Of a DNA stretch of 5,298 bases, positions 1 through 5,298 are shown in pieces. Origin of the DNA: Thermoplasmata archaeon (GTDB lineage: Archaea; Thermoplasmatota; Thermoplasmata; Thermoplasmatales; Thermoplasmataceae); contig JAJZYV010000160.1 of the NCBI GenBank assembly GCA_021797955.1, positions 1 through 5,298 on the forward strand, in the 5' to 3' direction. Each line of letters starts with the position of its first letter. The stretch's first letter is position 1. The notes under the pieces are model-generated. The model was not told where the DNA came from and searched no databases. It saw only the letters and a program-made list of their open reading frames with translations. Both the position numbers and the translations under genes were made by a program.

Positions 1-1
1 C

Positions 2-835
2 GCTGTAAGCACGGAAAAGGGAATGGTTCCGATCTCTCTTCTTGGAAACAGTGAACTTTCTGCACACTCCGATTCACTGAACAGTTTTATGGTAAACCGT
101 GATTTCCTCAAGACTCTCAAAACTGAACTCAACATCAAGGCAATGGAACTCAAGACTCTGAAAGAAGGAGAATTCAGGTATATGCCTGCAGTCGGTAGGC
201 CGGGCAAGATACTCTGCATTGGTCAAAACTACACGAATCATATCAACGAAATGAACGAGAAACTTCCAAAATTTCCCATCGTCTTCAGTAAATTTATGAA
301 CTCACTTGCCGCCTATGATGACGATATTCCCTTACCTCAAAATTCGAAGCAAGTTGATTATGAAGGAGAGCTGGGAATAGTTATTGGTAAAGAAGCAAGC
401 ATGGTACCTGAAAATCAGGCCCTAAACCACATTTTTGGCTATTTTATCGCAAACGACGTAACCGCTAGGGACCTTCAGTTCAGGACAACTCAATGGCTGT
501 TGGGTAAAACGTGTGATAAATTTTTTCCAACCGGTCCATCTATTATAACTCCAGACGAAGTACAAAATCCTCAAAATCTGTACATAAAAACATATGTCAA
601 TGGAGAACTGCGCCAGAATTCAAATACTTCAGACATGATATTTTCATGCAGCCATCTGATCAGTTACATCTCGCAGTTCATAAAACTTGAGCCAGGAGAT
701 ATAATCTCAACAGGAACACCAGAAGGTGTAATTATGGGGTTTCCAGAAAATAAAAGAAAATGGCTTTCCGAAGGCGATATAATAGAGGTTGAGATTGAGG
801 GATTTGGAAAATTGAGAAACAGGTTTGTCAATTGA
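2..835 (+). CDS. Fumarylacetoacetate hydrolase family protein, 5'-truncated by the window edge
   Basis: Cytosolic metal-dependent enzyme of the FAH superfamily, whose members cleave C-C bonds of acylpyruvates/diketo acids or dehydrate, decarboxylate or isomerise keto acids. The frame is open to the left edge, and the residues before the Met codon at 23 (AVSTEKG) fit the family's N-terminal domain, so the true start lies outside; the Met at 23 is internal. Numbered from that Met, metal ligands are E114 and E116 in YEGELG and D145 in ANDVTARD. A lid His-Glu pair H73/E76 lies in NYTNHINE and K162 in GKTCDKF. These match the FAHD1 pattern (His30, Glu33, Glu71, Glu73, Asp102, Lys123 as I recall it) and favour hydrolase or decarboxylase chemistry. 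The family C-terminal motif GDIISTGTPEGV is at 225-236. It is convergent with the SDR gene. Family is secure; substrate is unknown. Isomerase or 2-keto-3-deoxy-sugar-acid dehydratase are alternatives. Confidence 0.93.
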   Translation, partial: AVSTEKGMVPISLLGNSELSAHSDSLNSFMVNRDFLKTLKTELNIKAMELKTLKEGEFRYMPAVGRPGKILCIGQNYTNHINEMNEKLPKFPIVFSKFMNSLAAYDDDIPLPQNSKQVDYEGELGIVIGKEASMVPENQALNHIFGYFIANDVTARDLQFRTTQWLLGKTCDKFFPTGPSIITPDEVQNPQNLYIKTYVNGELRQNSNTSDMIFSCSHLISYISQFIKLEPGDIISTGTPEGVIMGFPENKRKWLSEGDIIEVEIEGFGKLRNRFVN

Positions 836-845
836 TCTCTTAAAA

Positions 846-850
846 TTTTT
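846..850 (+). terminator. Weak oligo-T terminator candidate after the FAH gene
   Basis: A run of five T residues lies 11 bases after the TGA stop, with no hairpin before it. Euryarchaeal RNA polymerase can terminate at short oligo-T runs without a stem. Position and composition are the only support. Confidence 0.3.
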
Positions 851-911
851 GATTGGTCTTAATCCTTCGTTAATTCTAATTAGAACCGTATGTCATAGTA
901 TAGAAGTCGTC

Positions 912-916
912 AAAAA
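912..916 (-). terminator. Weak oligo-T terminator candidate after the SDR gene
   Basis: Five T residues on the - strand follow directly after the TAA stop of the dehydrogenase. No stem precedes them. With the T run on the other strand at 846-850, the convergent gap between the FAH and SDR genes could stop transcription from both sides. The gap also holds a perfect 12-bp palindrome at 874-885, TTCTAATTAGAA, of unknown meaning. Confidence 0.3.
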
Positions 917-1702
917 TTACCACGCATTCCAGCCTCCATCAACAAGTATGCTCGTGCCAGTCATCATGTCAGAGTCATCAGAAGCAAGGAACACGGCAGC
1001 CTTTCCAATATCAGAAGGTTTGACTAGAAACTCTCCGTTTTTTCTCAGTGGAGTTCGATTTGCCAGTTCCTGAAGGCCGACAGCGTCATCCCAGAATGGC
1101 CTTGTGAATTCGGTTTTGGTCGCTCCCGGGCAAACCGCGTTTATGTTTATTCCAAAAGGGGCAAATTCTATAGCTAGCGCCTTAGTGAGCCCAAGAACAG
1201 CAGTTTTGGATGTAACATACGCACTTATATTTCCCAGTGCTGTGAAAGAAAAATTCGAGGCGAGATTTATTATCTTCCCTTTTTTCTGTTTGACCATATG
1301 TTTAAGGGCATATTTTGAACCAAGAAATGCCCCCTTAACGTTTACATTTAGGATATTAAGGAACTCTTCACCTGTCATTTCAAGTGCACTTTTTATTGCA
1401 GTTATTCCGGCATTATTTACCATTATGTCAAGTTTGCCATATCTTTCCACACAACTTTCTACCAGATCTGATATTGACCTTTCATCTGATACATCAGTTT
1501 TTTTAAAAAAGGAATCCATTCCTAGTTTACCAATCTCATCGACCGTCCTAGTTGCATTTTCTCTAGGTAAATCCATGATATCAGCAACTACGACCTTAGC
1601 CCCATTTTCAGCGAATGCTAAAGATATAGCCCTCCCTATTCCTGAACTTCCGCCGGTGACTATTGCAATTTTTCCCTCCAATTTTCTACATTTATCGATC
1701 AT
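917..1702 (-). CDS. Short-chain dehydrogenase/reductase (classical SDR, probably NAD-dependent)
   Basis: Cytosolic oxidoreductase interconverting an alcohol and a ketone with a nicotinamide cofactor. Numbered from the ATG at 1702 (261 residues, normal for classical SDRs): glycine-rich cofactor loop TGGSSGIG at 16-23; acidic D41 at the end of the second strand (VVVADI), which normally selects NAD over NADP; NNAG at 96-99; catalytic set N121, S149, Y162, K166 with YVTSK; and a C-terminal VDGGWNAW typical of the FabG-like/sugar-alcohol branch. A GTG at 1711 would add three residues. I prefer the ATG because a TATA box is centred about 25 bp before it and no Shine-Dalgarno is present, as for a leaderless mRNA. 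It follows the PqqC-like gene by 37 bp on the same strand and converges on the FAH gene. Substrate cannot be read from the sequence; a sugar, sugar-acid or hydroxy-acid dehydrogenase is possible, and a FabG role is less likely in an archaeon. Confidence 0.94.
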   Translation of the reverse strand: MIDKCRKLEGKIAIVTGGSSGIGRAISLAFAENGAKVVVADIMDLPRENATRTVDEIGKLGMDSFFKKTDVSDERSISDLVESCVERYGKLDIMVNNAGITAIKSALEMTGEEFLNILNVNVKGAFLGSKYALKHMVKQKKGKIINLASNFSFTALGNISAYVTSKTAVLGLTKALAIEFAPFGININAVCPGATKTEFTRPFWDDAVGLQELANRTPLRKNGEFLVKPSDIGKAAVFLASDDSDMMTGTSILVDGGWNAW

Positions 1703-1723
1703 CGTTATCACAAATATTTAAAA

Positions 1724-1731
1724 AATTTATA
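1724..1731 (-). promoter_or_regulatory. TATA box of the SDR gene (leaderless promoter)
   Basis: TATAAATT on the - strand is centred about 25.5 bp before the ATG at 1702, the archaeal TATA-to-start-site spacing expected when the transcript begins at the start codon. The same 37-bp gap carries six T residues (1720-1725) that may serve to end the upstream transcript. Confidence 0.55.
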
Positions 1732-1739
1732 TTTTACGA

Positions 1740-2561
1740 TTACTCGAATTCAGGCACTGGGAGTTCGTTCATATCATAGTATGGGAGTGGATAGAAGCTG
1801 CTTACTGAGAACATCGGTGGTTTAGCACCCATTACTGAATACTGGTATATTCCATCATACAACACCCATTGTAGTGAAAGGAATCTAACTTCTGCCTCCC
1901 ACATTCTATTCTGAGCCTCTTTCGAAGTAGCGTATTTCTTGACTAGGTACATTCCTATTTTGGTATGTCCTACATCCTCCGTCACATGCTCTTTATGAAA
2001 AATCAGTGCTGATTCAGGTATCCATGAGTAGTACTTCCTATAGGCACTATAATATTTCTCATGTCTGATTTTGTTTACATTCTCACCGGCGATCTTCTCT
2101 GCTGCGATCGCTTCAGGTAAAGGAAGAAATTTGCATATATTATAGAATTCACTCACGGACGATACTGTGCCAGGAAGCAAAGGTGTTGAAAGAATTTCGT
2201 CTAGAGTTATACCCATTGCATTGCAGTACTTCACATATAAATCAACATGGGATTCCTTGTTTCCAGTTCCCATTTCCGTTACAAGTGGGTCCATCAATAT
2301 CTGCTGGTCAAGAAGTGTAGGGGCATTTGCAGCTTCAGCGGCTGACCAGTATGAAGGACCTTTGTAAAACCAGTATTCCTGGATAGCCCAAGTTTTAAGC
2401 TGTTCTTTCGTCAATTTTCCGTCGAGGAACATCTTCGCAAGCGGATGCACAACGCCGGCCCATGTTTCTTCTGCTATATTTCCAAGAAGTTCAACAAATT
2501 CATCAGGGTTATACGGTTCCTTCCTTTTCATGTCATATTTGTGGGCTGTCATGTCTATCAC
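1740..2561 (-). CDS. TenA/PqqC-like protein, possible heme-oxygenase-like iron oxidase
   Basis: All-helical protein of the TenA/THI-4/PqqC fold, 273 residues from GTG. The N-terminal half has the family pattern HPLAKMFLDGKLTKEQLKTW at 39-58. Candidate metal ligands follow the order seen in heme-oxygenase-like diiron oxidases such as CADD: E96 (TEMG), H105 (SHVDLYV), E160 in a later helix, then H192, D196 and H199 in EHVTEDVGH. The H-x3-D-x2-H spacing equals CADD His174/Asp178/His181 as I recall it; E96 to H105 is two residues longer than in CADD. This points to an iron-dependent redox enzyme rather than cofactorless PqqC or thiaminase TenA, but it is inference. The tail (245-273) is rich in Pro, Tyr and Phe. 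No other pqq or thi genes are nearby. The GTG is preferred because a TATA element sits about 25 bp ahead; ATG at 2552 would shorten it by three residues. It lies 82 bp downstream of the molybdenum hydroxylase. Family is sure, activity is not. Confidence 0.9.
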   Translation of the reverse strand: MIDMTAHKYDMKRKEPYNPDEFVELLGNIAEETWAGVVHPLAKMFLDGKLTKEQLKTWAIQEYWFYKGPSYWSAAEAANAPTLLDQQILMDPLVTEMGTGNKESHVDLYVKYCNAMGITLDEILSTPLLPGTVSSVSEFYNICKFLPLPEAIAAEKIAGENVNKIRHEKYYSAYRKYYSWIPESALIFHKEHVTEDVGHTKIGMYLVKKYATSKEAQNRMWEAEVRFLSLQWVLYDGIYQYSVMGAKPPMFSVSSFYPLPYYDMNELPVPEFE

Positions 2562-2580
2562 GTGTACAAAACAATGTATC

Positions 2581-2592
2581 TATAAATATTTA
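2581..2592 (-). promoter_or_regulatory. TATA element of the PqqC-like gene
   Basis: TAAATATTTATA on the - strand is centred about 25.5 bp before the GTG at 2561, and no Shine-Dalgarno lies between them, consistent with a leaderless mRNA. The AT stretch is 12 bp long, so the exact 8-bp box, and hence the choice between GTG at 2561 and ATG at 2552, is uncertain by a few bases. No T run separates this gene from the molybdenum hydroxylase stop at 2644, so some read-through transcription from that gene is possible. Confidence 0.45.
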
Positions 2593-2643
2593 ATGCTGAA
2601 TTCATGGTGTTCTTCGATAATCATTTTTTAAACTACACACTTG

Positions 2644-5043
2644 TTATATGCTTATCCTCTCTTTAACCGATCTCCATATGGTTTCCGGTTTAAGCGGCAT
2701 ATCCAAATTAGTTATGCCAAGATGCCATAGTGCGTCTATAACTGCATTAACAACCGCAGTGGGTGCTGCTATGGTCCCTGACTCTCCAATACCTTTTGCC
2801 CCTATTGGATTATGAGGAGAGGGTGTTACGGTAAAGTACGTTTCAATCTTTGGCACTTCCCTAGAACTAGGAATTGCATAAGATGAAAGGTCAGAGGTCA
2901 ACAGGTTTCCAATAGAATCGTAAACACTCTCTTCATAAAGGGCCTGCCCTATTCCTTGGGCAACACCACCATGAACTTGACCCTCTACAAGCATTGGGTT
3001 TATCTGATTACCACAATCGTCAACTGCGATGTACCTTTTAATTTTAACTTCAAAGGTTTCAGGGTCCACTTCCACATGGCAAATGTGTACACCATAGGGA
3101 AATACAAAGTTTTCTGGATCGTAAAAAACTGTAGATTCAAATCCAGGTTCCATTTCTGGGGGGAGTTCTTTTGAACCAGAACTATATGCGGCTCTTGCTA
3201 TCTCGCTGAAAGGCAATGCAGAGTTTTTATTTGAAGTCAACACAAAACGCCCATCTTTGTAACTTATCTCGTTAATTTCTTTTTCCATAATGAATGCCGC
3301 AATCTCAATTCCTTTTTTTATGAGTTTCCTGCAGGCTAATGCAATGGCTCCACCGGCAACAGGGGTCGTTCTGCTACCATATGTACCCATACCAAATGCT
3401 ACACTCTGTGTGTCTCCATGAATTATATCTATATTTTCCATGGGAATTTCAAGTTCATTTGAAACTAACTGTGCGAATGTTGTTTCTTCACCCTGTCCAT
3501 GGGGATTACCACCAGTAAAAACTGTTACTTTACCGCTTGGATGTACACGAACAGTTGCGCTTTCCCAAAGCCCGAACTCAAAACCAGTACTTCTTACCAA
3601 ACTTGACGGGCCAACACCACTTACTTCTATATATGAGGCAATCCCTATGCCTGTCAACTTGCCAATTTTCCTATCATCTTTCTGCTTCTTCCTCAGGGTG
3701 TCGTAATCTATTATTTTCAAAGCTTTTTCAAGTGTTTCTCTGTAATTCCCACTGTCATAAAGCATTCCTGTAACAACTGGGTGAGGAAAATCATCGCTCT
3801 CAATATAGTTCTTAAACCTGATTTCAGCCGGATCCATTCCGAGTTTGCGAGCCAATATGTCAACCATTCTTTCCACAAGGAAGGATGCTTCCGGTCTTCC
3901 GGCTCCTCTGTATGCATCTATAGCCATTGTATTTGTCAAGACACCAATCACTTCGCATTCAACCGCTTTCATATTGTACTGCCCTGACAACATTGGTGCA
4001 AAGAGGATAGTTGGTATCCCAGGTGCAGTCGTAGATAACCAGGCACCAAGATTGGCAAAAACTTTTACCTTAAGACCTAGAATCGTTCCATCTCTTTTTG
4101 CCGCCATTTCAACGTATTGCACATGCCCTCTCCCATGAGTCGTAGAAACAAAATTTTCATACCTTGTTTCCTGCCACTTTATTGGCTTGTTGAGGTCTTT
4201 GGCTATATATGTCAGAACTGCCTCATTACCATAACAGCTTATTTTGCTTCCGAAAGCACCACCAACATCAGGACTGATAACTCTAAGATTCTGCTCAGGC
4301 ATATCCAACATATCTGATATTATATATCTGTGTAAATGTGGGTTCTGTGTGGTCATCCATATTGTGGCTTCTTCTTTAAAACGATCGTATTTTACTACAA
4401 CACCTCTTGTTTCCATTGCTGTTGGCTGAAGTCTCTGATTAACTATTCTTTCTTTGATAACAATCTCTGCGCCCTCAAACACGCGCTCTATGTTTGGGTC
4501 AGGAAGCTTCCATGTAAGTGCTATGTTATTTTCTATTTCATCATATATTCTTGGTGAATTTTCCCCCACAGAGAGCTCCTGGTCAGTAACTGCCTGTATA
4601 TCATCATAATCAACCTCTATATGTTTAACAGCATCCTCTGCAAGATATCTGTTTGTGGCCACCACAACAGCAACCGGATCACCAGTAAAACGGACTTTAT
4701 CGAAGGCAACAGCATAGTATTTTGTCGACTTGAAGTTAGCATTTGTAAGATTCCATAAAGTAGGAACAGGTTTGATGTGATTTTTAAGGTGCATCCCAGT
4801 ATACACCGCAACTACTCCCGGTGAGCTTTCGGCTTTATCTGTATTGATCCTCATAATTCTGGCATGAGCATGATCACTTCTAAGAAATGCCGCAAATAAA
4901 GTATCACTTGGTGTAATATCTTCTGTATAGGTTCCTTTGCCAGCAATCATCCGGTAATCTTCTCTTCTTTGCACTCTATTTTTTTCATCTCTGGAAACAT
5001 TCTGAGTTTCATGTCCCACCAGTTTATTTCCACTACTTATCAA
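2644..5043 (-). CDS. Xanthine dehydrogenase-family molybdopterin-binding large subunit (CoxL form II / aldehyde oxidoreductase type)
   Basis: Catalytic subunit that binds a molybdopterin cofactor and hydroxylates an aldehyde, heterocycle or similar substrate; partners normally carry FAD and two 2Fe-2S clusters. It has 799 residues, close to the usual length. Visible landmarks: RREDYRMIAGKGTYTEDI at 26-43 (family N-terminus), RLQPTAMETRGVV at 204-216, GGAFGSK at 261-267, AYRGAGR at 377-383, GQGEETT at 516-522, GSRTTPVAGGA at 556-566, VEGQVHGGVAQGIGQALYEE at 686-705, and KGIGE at 750-754 with the catalytic base E754. AYRGAGR is the form II loop; true CO dehydrogenases have AYRCSFR with the Cu-binding Cys, so CO oxidation is unlikely. 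Archaeal relatives include glyceraldehyde oxidoreductase (CutA). The start is TTG: an in-frame TGA lies nine bases upstream, the first ATG (residue 32) falls inside the conserved N-terminus, and a GGTGAT element precedes the TTG by 5 nt. GTG at 5019 is the alternative. No FAD or FeS subunit gene adjoins it. Confidence 0.96.
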   Translation of the reverse strand: MISSGNKLVGHETQNVSRDEKNRVQRREDYRMIAGKGTYTEDITPSDTLFAAFLRSDHAHARIMRINTDKAESSPGVVAVYTGMHLKNHIKPVPTLWNLTNANFKSTKYYAVAFDKVRFTGDPVAVVVATNRYLAEDAVKHIEVDYDDIQAVTDQELSVGENSPRIYDEIENNIALTWKLPDPNIERVFEGAEIVIKERIVNQRLQPTAMETRGVVVKYDRFKEEATIWMTTQNPHLHRYIISDMLDMPEQNLRVISPDVGGAFGSKISCYGNEAVLTYIAKDLNKPIKWQETRYENFVSTTHGRGHVQYVEMAAKRDGTILGLKVKVFANLGAWLSTTAPGIPTILFAPMLSGQYNMKAVECEVIGVLTNTMAIDAYRGAGRPEASFLVERMVDILARKLGMDPAEIRFKNYIESDDFPHPVVTGMLYDSGNYRETLEKALKIIDYDTLRKKQKDDRKIGKLTGIGIASYIEVSGVGPSSLVRSTGFEFGLWESATVRVHPSGKVTVFTGGNPHGQGEETTFAQLVSNELEIPMENIDIIHGDTQSVAFGMGTYGSRTTPVAGGAIALACRKLIKKGIEIAAFIMEKEINEISYKDGRFVLTSNKNSALPFSEIARAAYSSGSKELPPEMEPGFESTVFYDPENFVFPYGVHICHVEVDPETFEVKIKRYIAVDDCGNQINPMLVEGQVHGGVAQGIGQALYEESVYDSIGNLLTSDLSSYAIPSSREVPKIETYFTVTPSPHNPIGAKGIGESGTIAAPTAVVNAVIDALWHLGITNLDMPLKPETIWRSVKERISI

Positions 5044-5048
5044 TACAT

Positions 5049-5054
5049 ATCACC
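5049..5054 (-). promoter_or_regulatory. Shine-Dalgarno element deciding the TTG start of the molybdenum hydroxylase gene
   Basis: GGTGAT on the - strand matches six bases of the archaeal anti-Shine-Dalgarno complement GGAGGTGAT and ends 5 nt before the TTG at 5043. This differs from the two downstream genes, which look leaderless. An ATG directly after the element opens only a two-codon frame (ATG TAT TGA) that overlaps the TTG, so it cannot be the gene's start. Confidence 0.55.
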
Positions 5055-5105
5055 ACACACACCTTCGACCTTATCTTTCAACCTGATTGAAACGGCTTTT
5101 GAATA

Positions 5106-5129
5106 GAACATTTTATTATAAAATAGTTC
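5106..5129. promoter_or_regulatory. Operator-like inverted repeat covering the TATA box
   Basis: The + strand reads GAAC, ATTTTAT, T, ATAAAAT, A, GTTC: two 11-base arms that are perfect complements apart from one extra A at 5125. The central 15 bases (5110-5124) are a perfect palindrome around one T. Because the dyad spans the TATA box, a bound protein would be expected to block TBP/TFB loading. Outer GAAC/GTTC arms make it more than plain AT-richness, but AT-rich DNA yields such dyads by chance and no regulator gene is in the window. Confidence 0.45.
5116..5123 (-). promoter_or_regulatory. TATA box of the molybdenum hydroxylase gene
   Basis: TTTTATAA on the - strand would place transcription initiation near 5094 and give a leader of about 50 nt, in keeping with the Shine-Dalgarno element before the TTG. 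It lies in the 125-bp gap between the upstream membrane-protein stop and this gene. Confidence 0.45.
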
Positions 5130-5156
5130 ATCTAATTAATAAATTTTTGTAAATTG

Positions 5157-5162
5157 AAAAAA
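5157..5162 (-). terminator. Oligo-T terminator candidate after the edge membrane-protein gene
   Basis: Six T residues on the - strand begin six bases after the TGA stop of the truncated gene. With the separate TATA box further on, this suggests the molybdenum hydroxylase gene is transcribed independently of the gene upstream. Confidence 0.4.
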
Positions 5163-5168
5163 CTTTGT

Positions 5169-5298
5169 TCATTCCAAACCAAATTCTTTCTTTTTTTCCA
5201 ATTTTTCGGCATTCAGAGTATCAACATCTATCATCGACTTACCCACAGTATATTCTTTCTGGAACATCCATGTTATGAATATAACAAAATAAATCGCC
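5169..5298 (-). CDS. C-terminal end of a probable integral membrane protein, cut by the window edge
   Basis: An open frame on the - strand enters from the right edge and stops at TGA 5171-5169, giving 42 residues. It begins with a hydrophobic run AIYFVIFITW, consistent with the end of a last transmembrane helix, followed by a basic junction (QKEYTVGK) and a charged, lysine/glutamate-rich tail (NAEKLEKKKEFGLE), as in the cytoplasmic C-terminus of many transporters. Frame openness, the helix-to-charged-tail transition and an oligo-T run right after the stop support a real gene. The family cannot be named from so little; a transporter is a reasonable guess given the catabolic neighbours. An ATG at residue 11 could start a tiny soluble peptide instead, which seems less likely. 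Confidence 0.6.
   Translation of the reverse strand, partial: AIYFVIFITWMFQKEYTVGKSMIDVDTLNAEKLEKKKEFGLE

Noticed and set aside
874..885. Perfect 12-bp palindrome TTCTAATTAGAA in the convergent gap
   Set aside because: With no loop it cannot form a useful RNA hairpin, and a palindrome of this size is not rare in AT-rich DNA; it is mentioned only with the terminator entry.
825..1073. 82-codon + strand frame overlapping the ends of the FAH and SDR genes
   Set aside because: It overlaps the FAH stop, runs antisense into the SDR C-terminus, and has no recognisable domain.
1712..1720. AAATATTTA near the SDR start, also found in the PqqC-like promoter at 2584-2592, as a possible shared operator
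   Set aside because: It is simple AT sequence and sits at different distances from the two start codons, so it is most likely chance or part of TATA-like composition.
1104..1721. 205-codon open frame on the + strand opposite the SDR gene
   Set aside because: It is antisense to a gene with every SDR motif in place, resembles no family I know, and reflects the codon bias of the - strand gene.
2580..2624. 14-residue mini-frame on the - strand between the molybdenum hydroxylase and the PqqC-like gene (ATG ... TAG)
   Set aside because: It has no ribosome binding site and its stop lies within the TATA element of the next gene; frames this short are expected by chance.
3717..3917. Short - strand frame inside the molybdenum hydroxylase gene
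   Set aside because: It is an out-of-frame shadow of the long gene, whose own frame shows continuous family similarity across this stretch.

Overview
This window looks like a piece of an AT-rich archaeal chromosome, most likely a thermoacidophilic euryarchaeon of the Thermoplasmata type. That placement is an inference. It rests on TATA boxes about 25 bp ahead of start codons that lack a Shine-Dalgarno sequence (leaderless transcripts), oligo-T runs after stop codons, frequent AGA/AGG and ATA codons, and use of GTG and TTG starts. Another AT-rich archaeal lineage such as Sulfolobales cannot be excluded from sequence alone.

Layout from left to right: (1) a 5'-truncated fumarylacetoacetate hydrolase (FAH) family gene on the + strand, running in from the left edge to 835. 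(2) An 81-bp convergent gap. (3) Four genes on the - strand, read from the right: the last 42 codons of a probable membrane protein cut by the right edge (5169-5298), a 125-bp regulatory gap, a 799-codon molybdenum hydroxylase large subunit of the xanthine dehydrogenase/CoxL form II type (2644-5043), a TenA/PqqC-like protein with a metal-ligand pattern resembling heme-oxygenase-like diiron oxidases (1740-2561), and a classical short-chain dehydrogenase (917-1702). No RNA genes, CRISPR arrays or insertion sequences were seen. Gaps between genes are all under 130 bp, so there is no long empty stretch.

How the genes may work together: the molybdenum hydroxylase, the SDR and the FAH hydrolase all belong to families used in oxidative breakdown of aldehydes, sugar acids, keto acids or ring compounds. 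The cluster reads as a small catabolic island, perhaps with the edge membrane protein as a transporter. Each - strand gene seems to have its own promoter, so this is a set of co-located genes rather than a clear operon. The main surprises are that the molybdenum subunit has no FAD or 2Fe-2S partner gene beside it, that it starts with TTG behind a Shine-Dalgarno-like element, that a 24-bp dyad covers its TATA box, and that the PqqC-like protein carries a plausible iron site.
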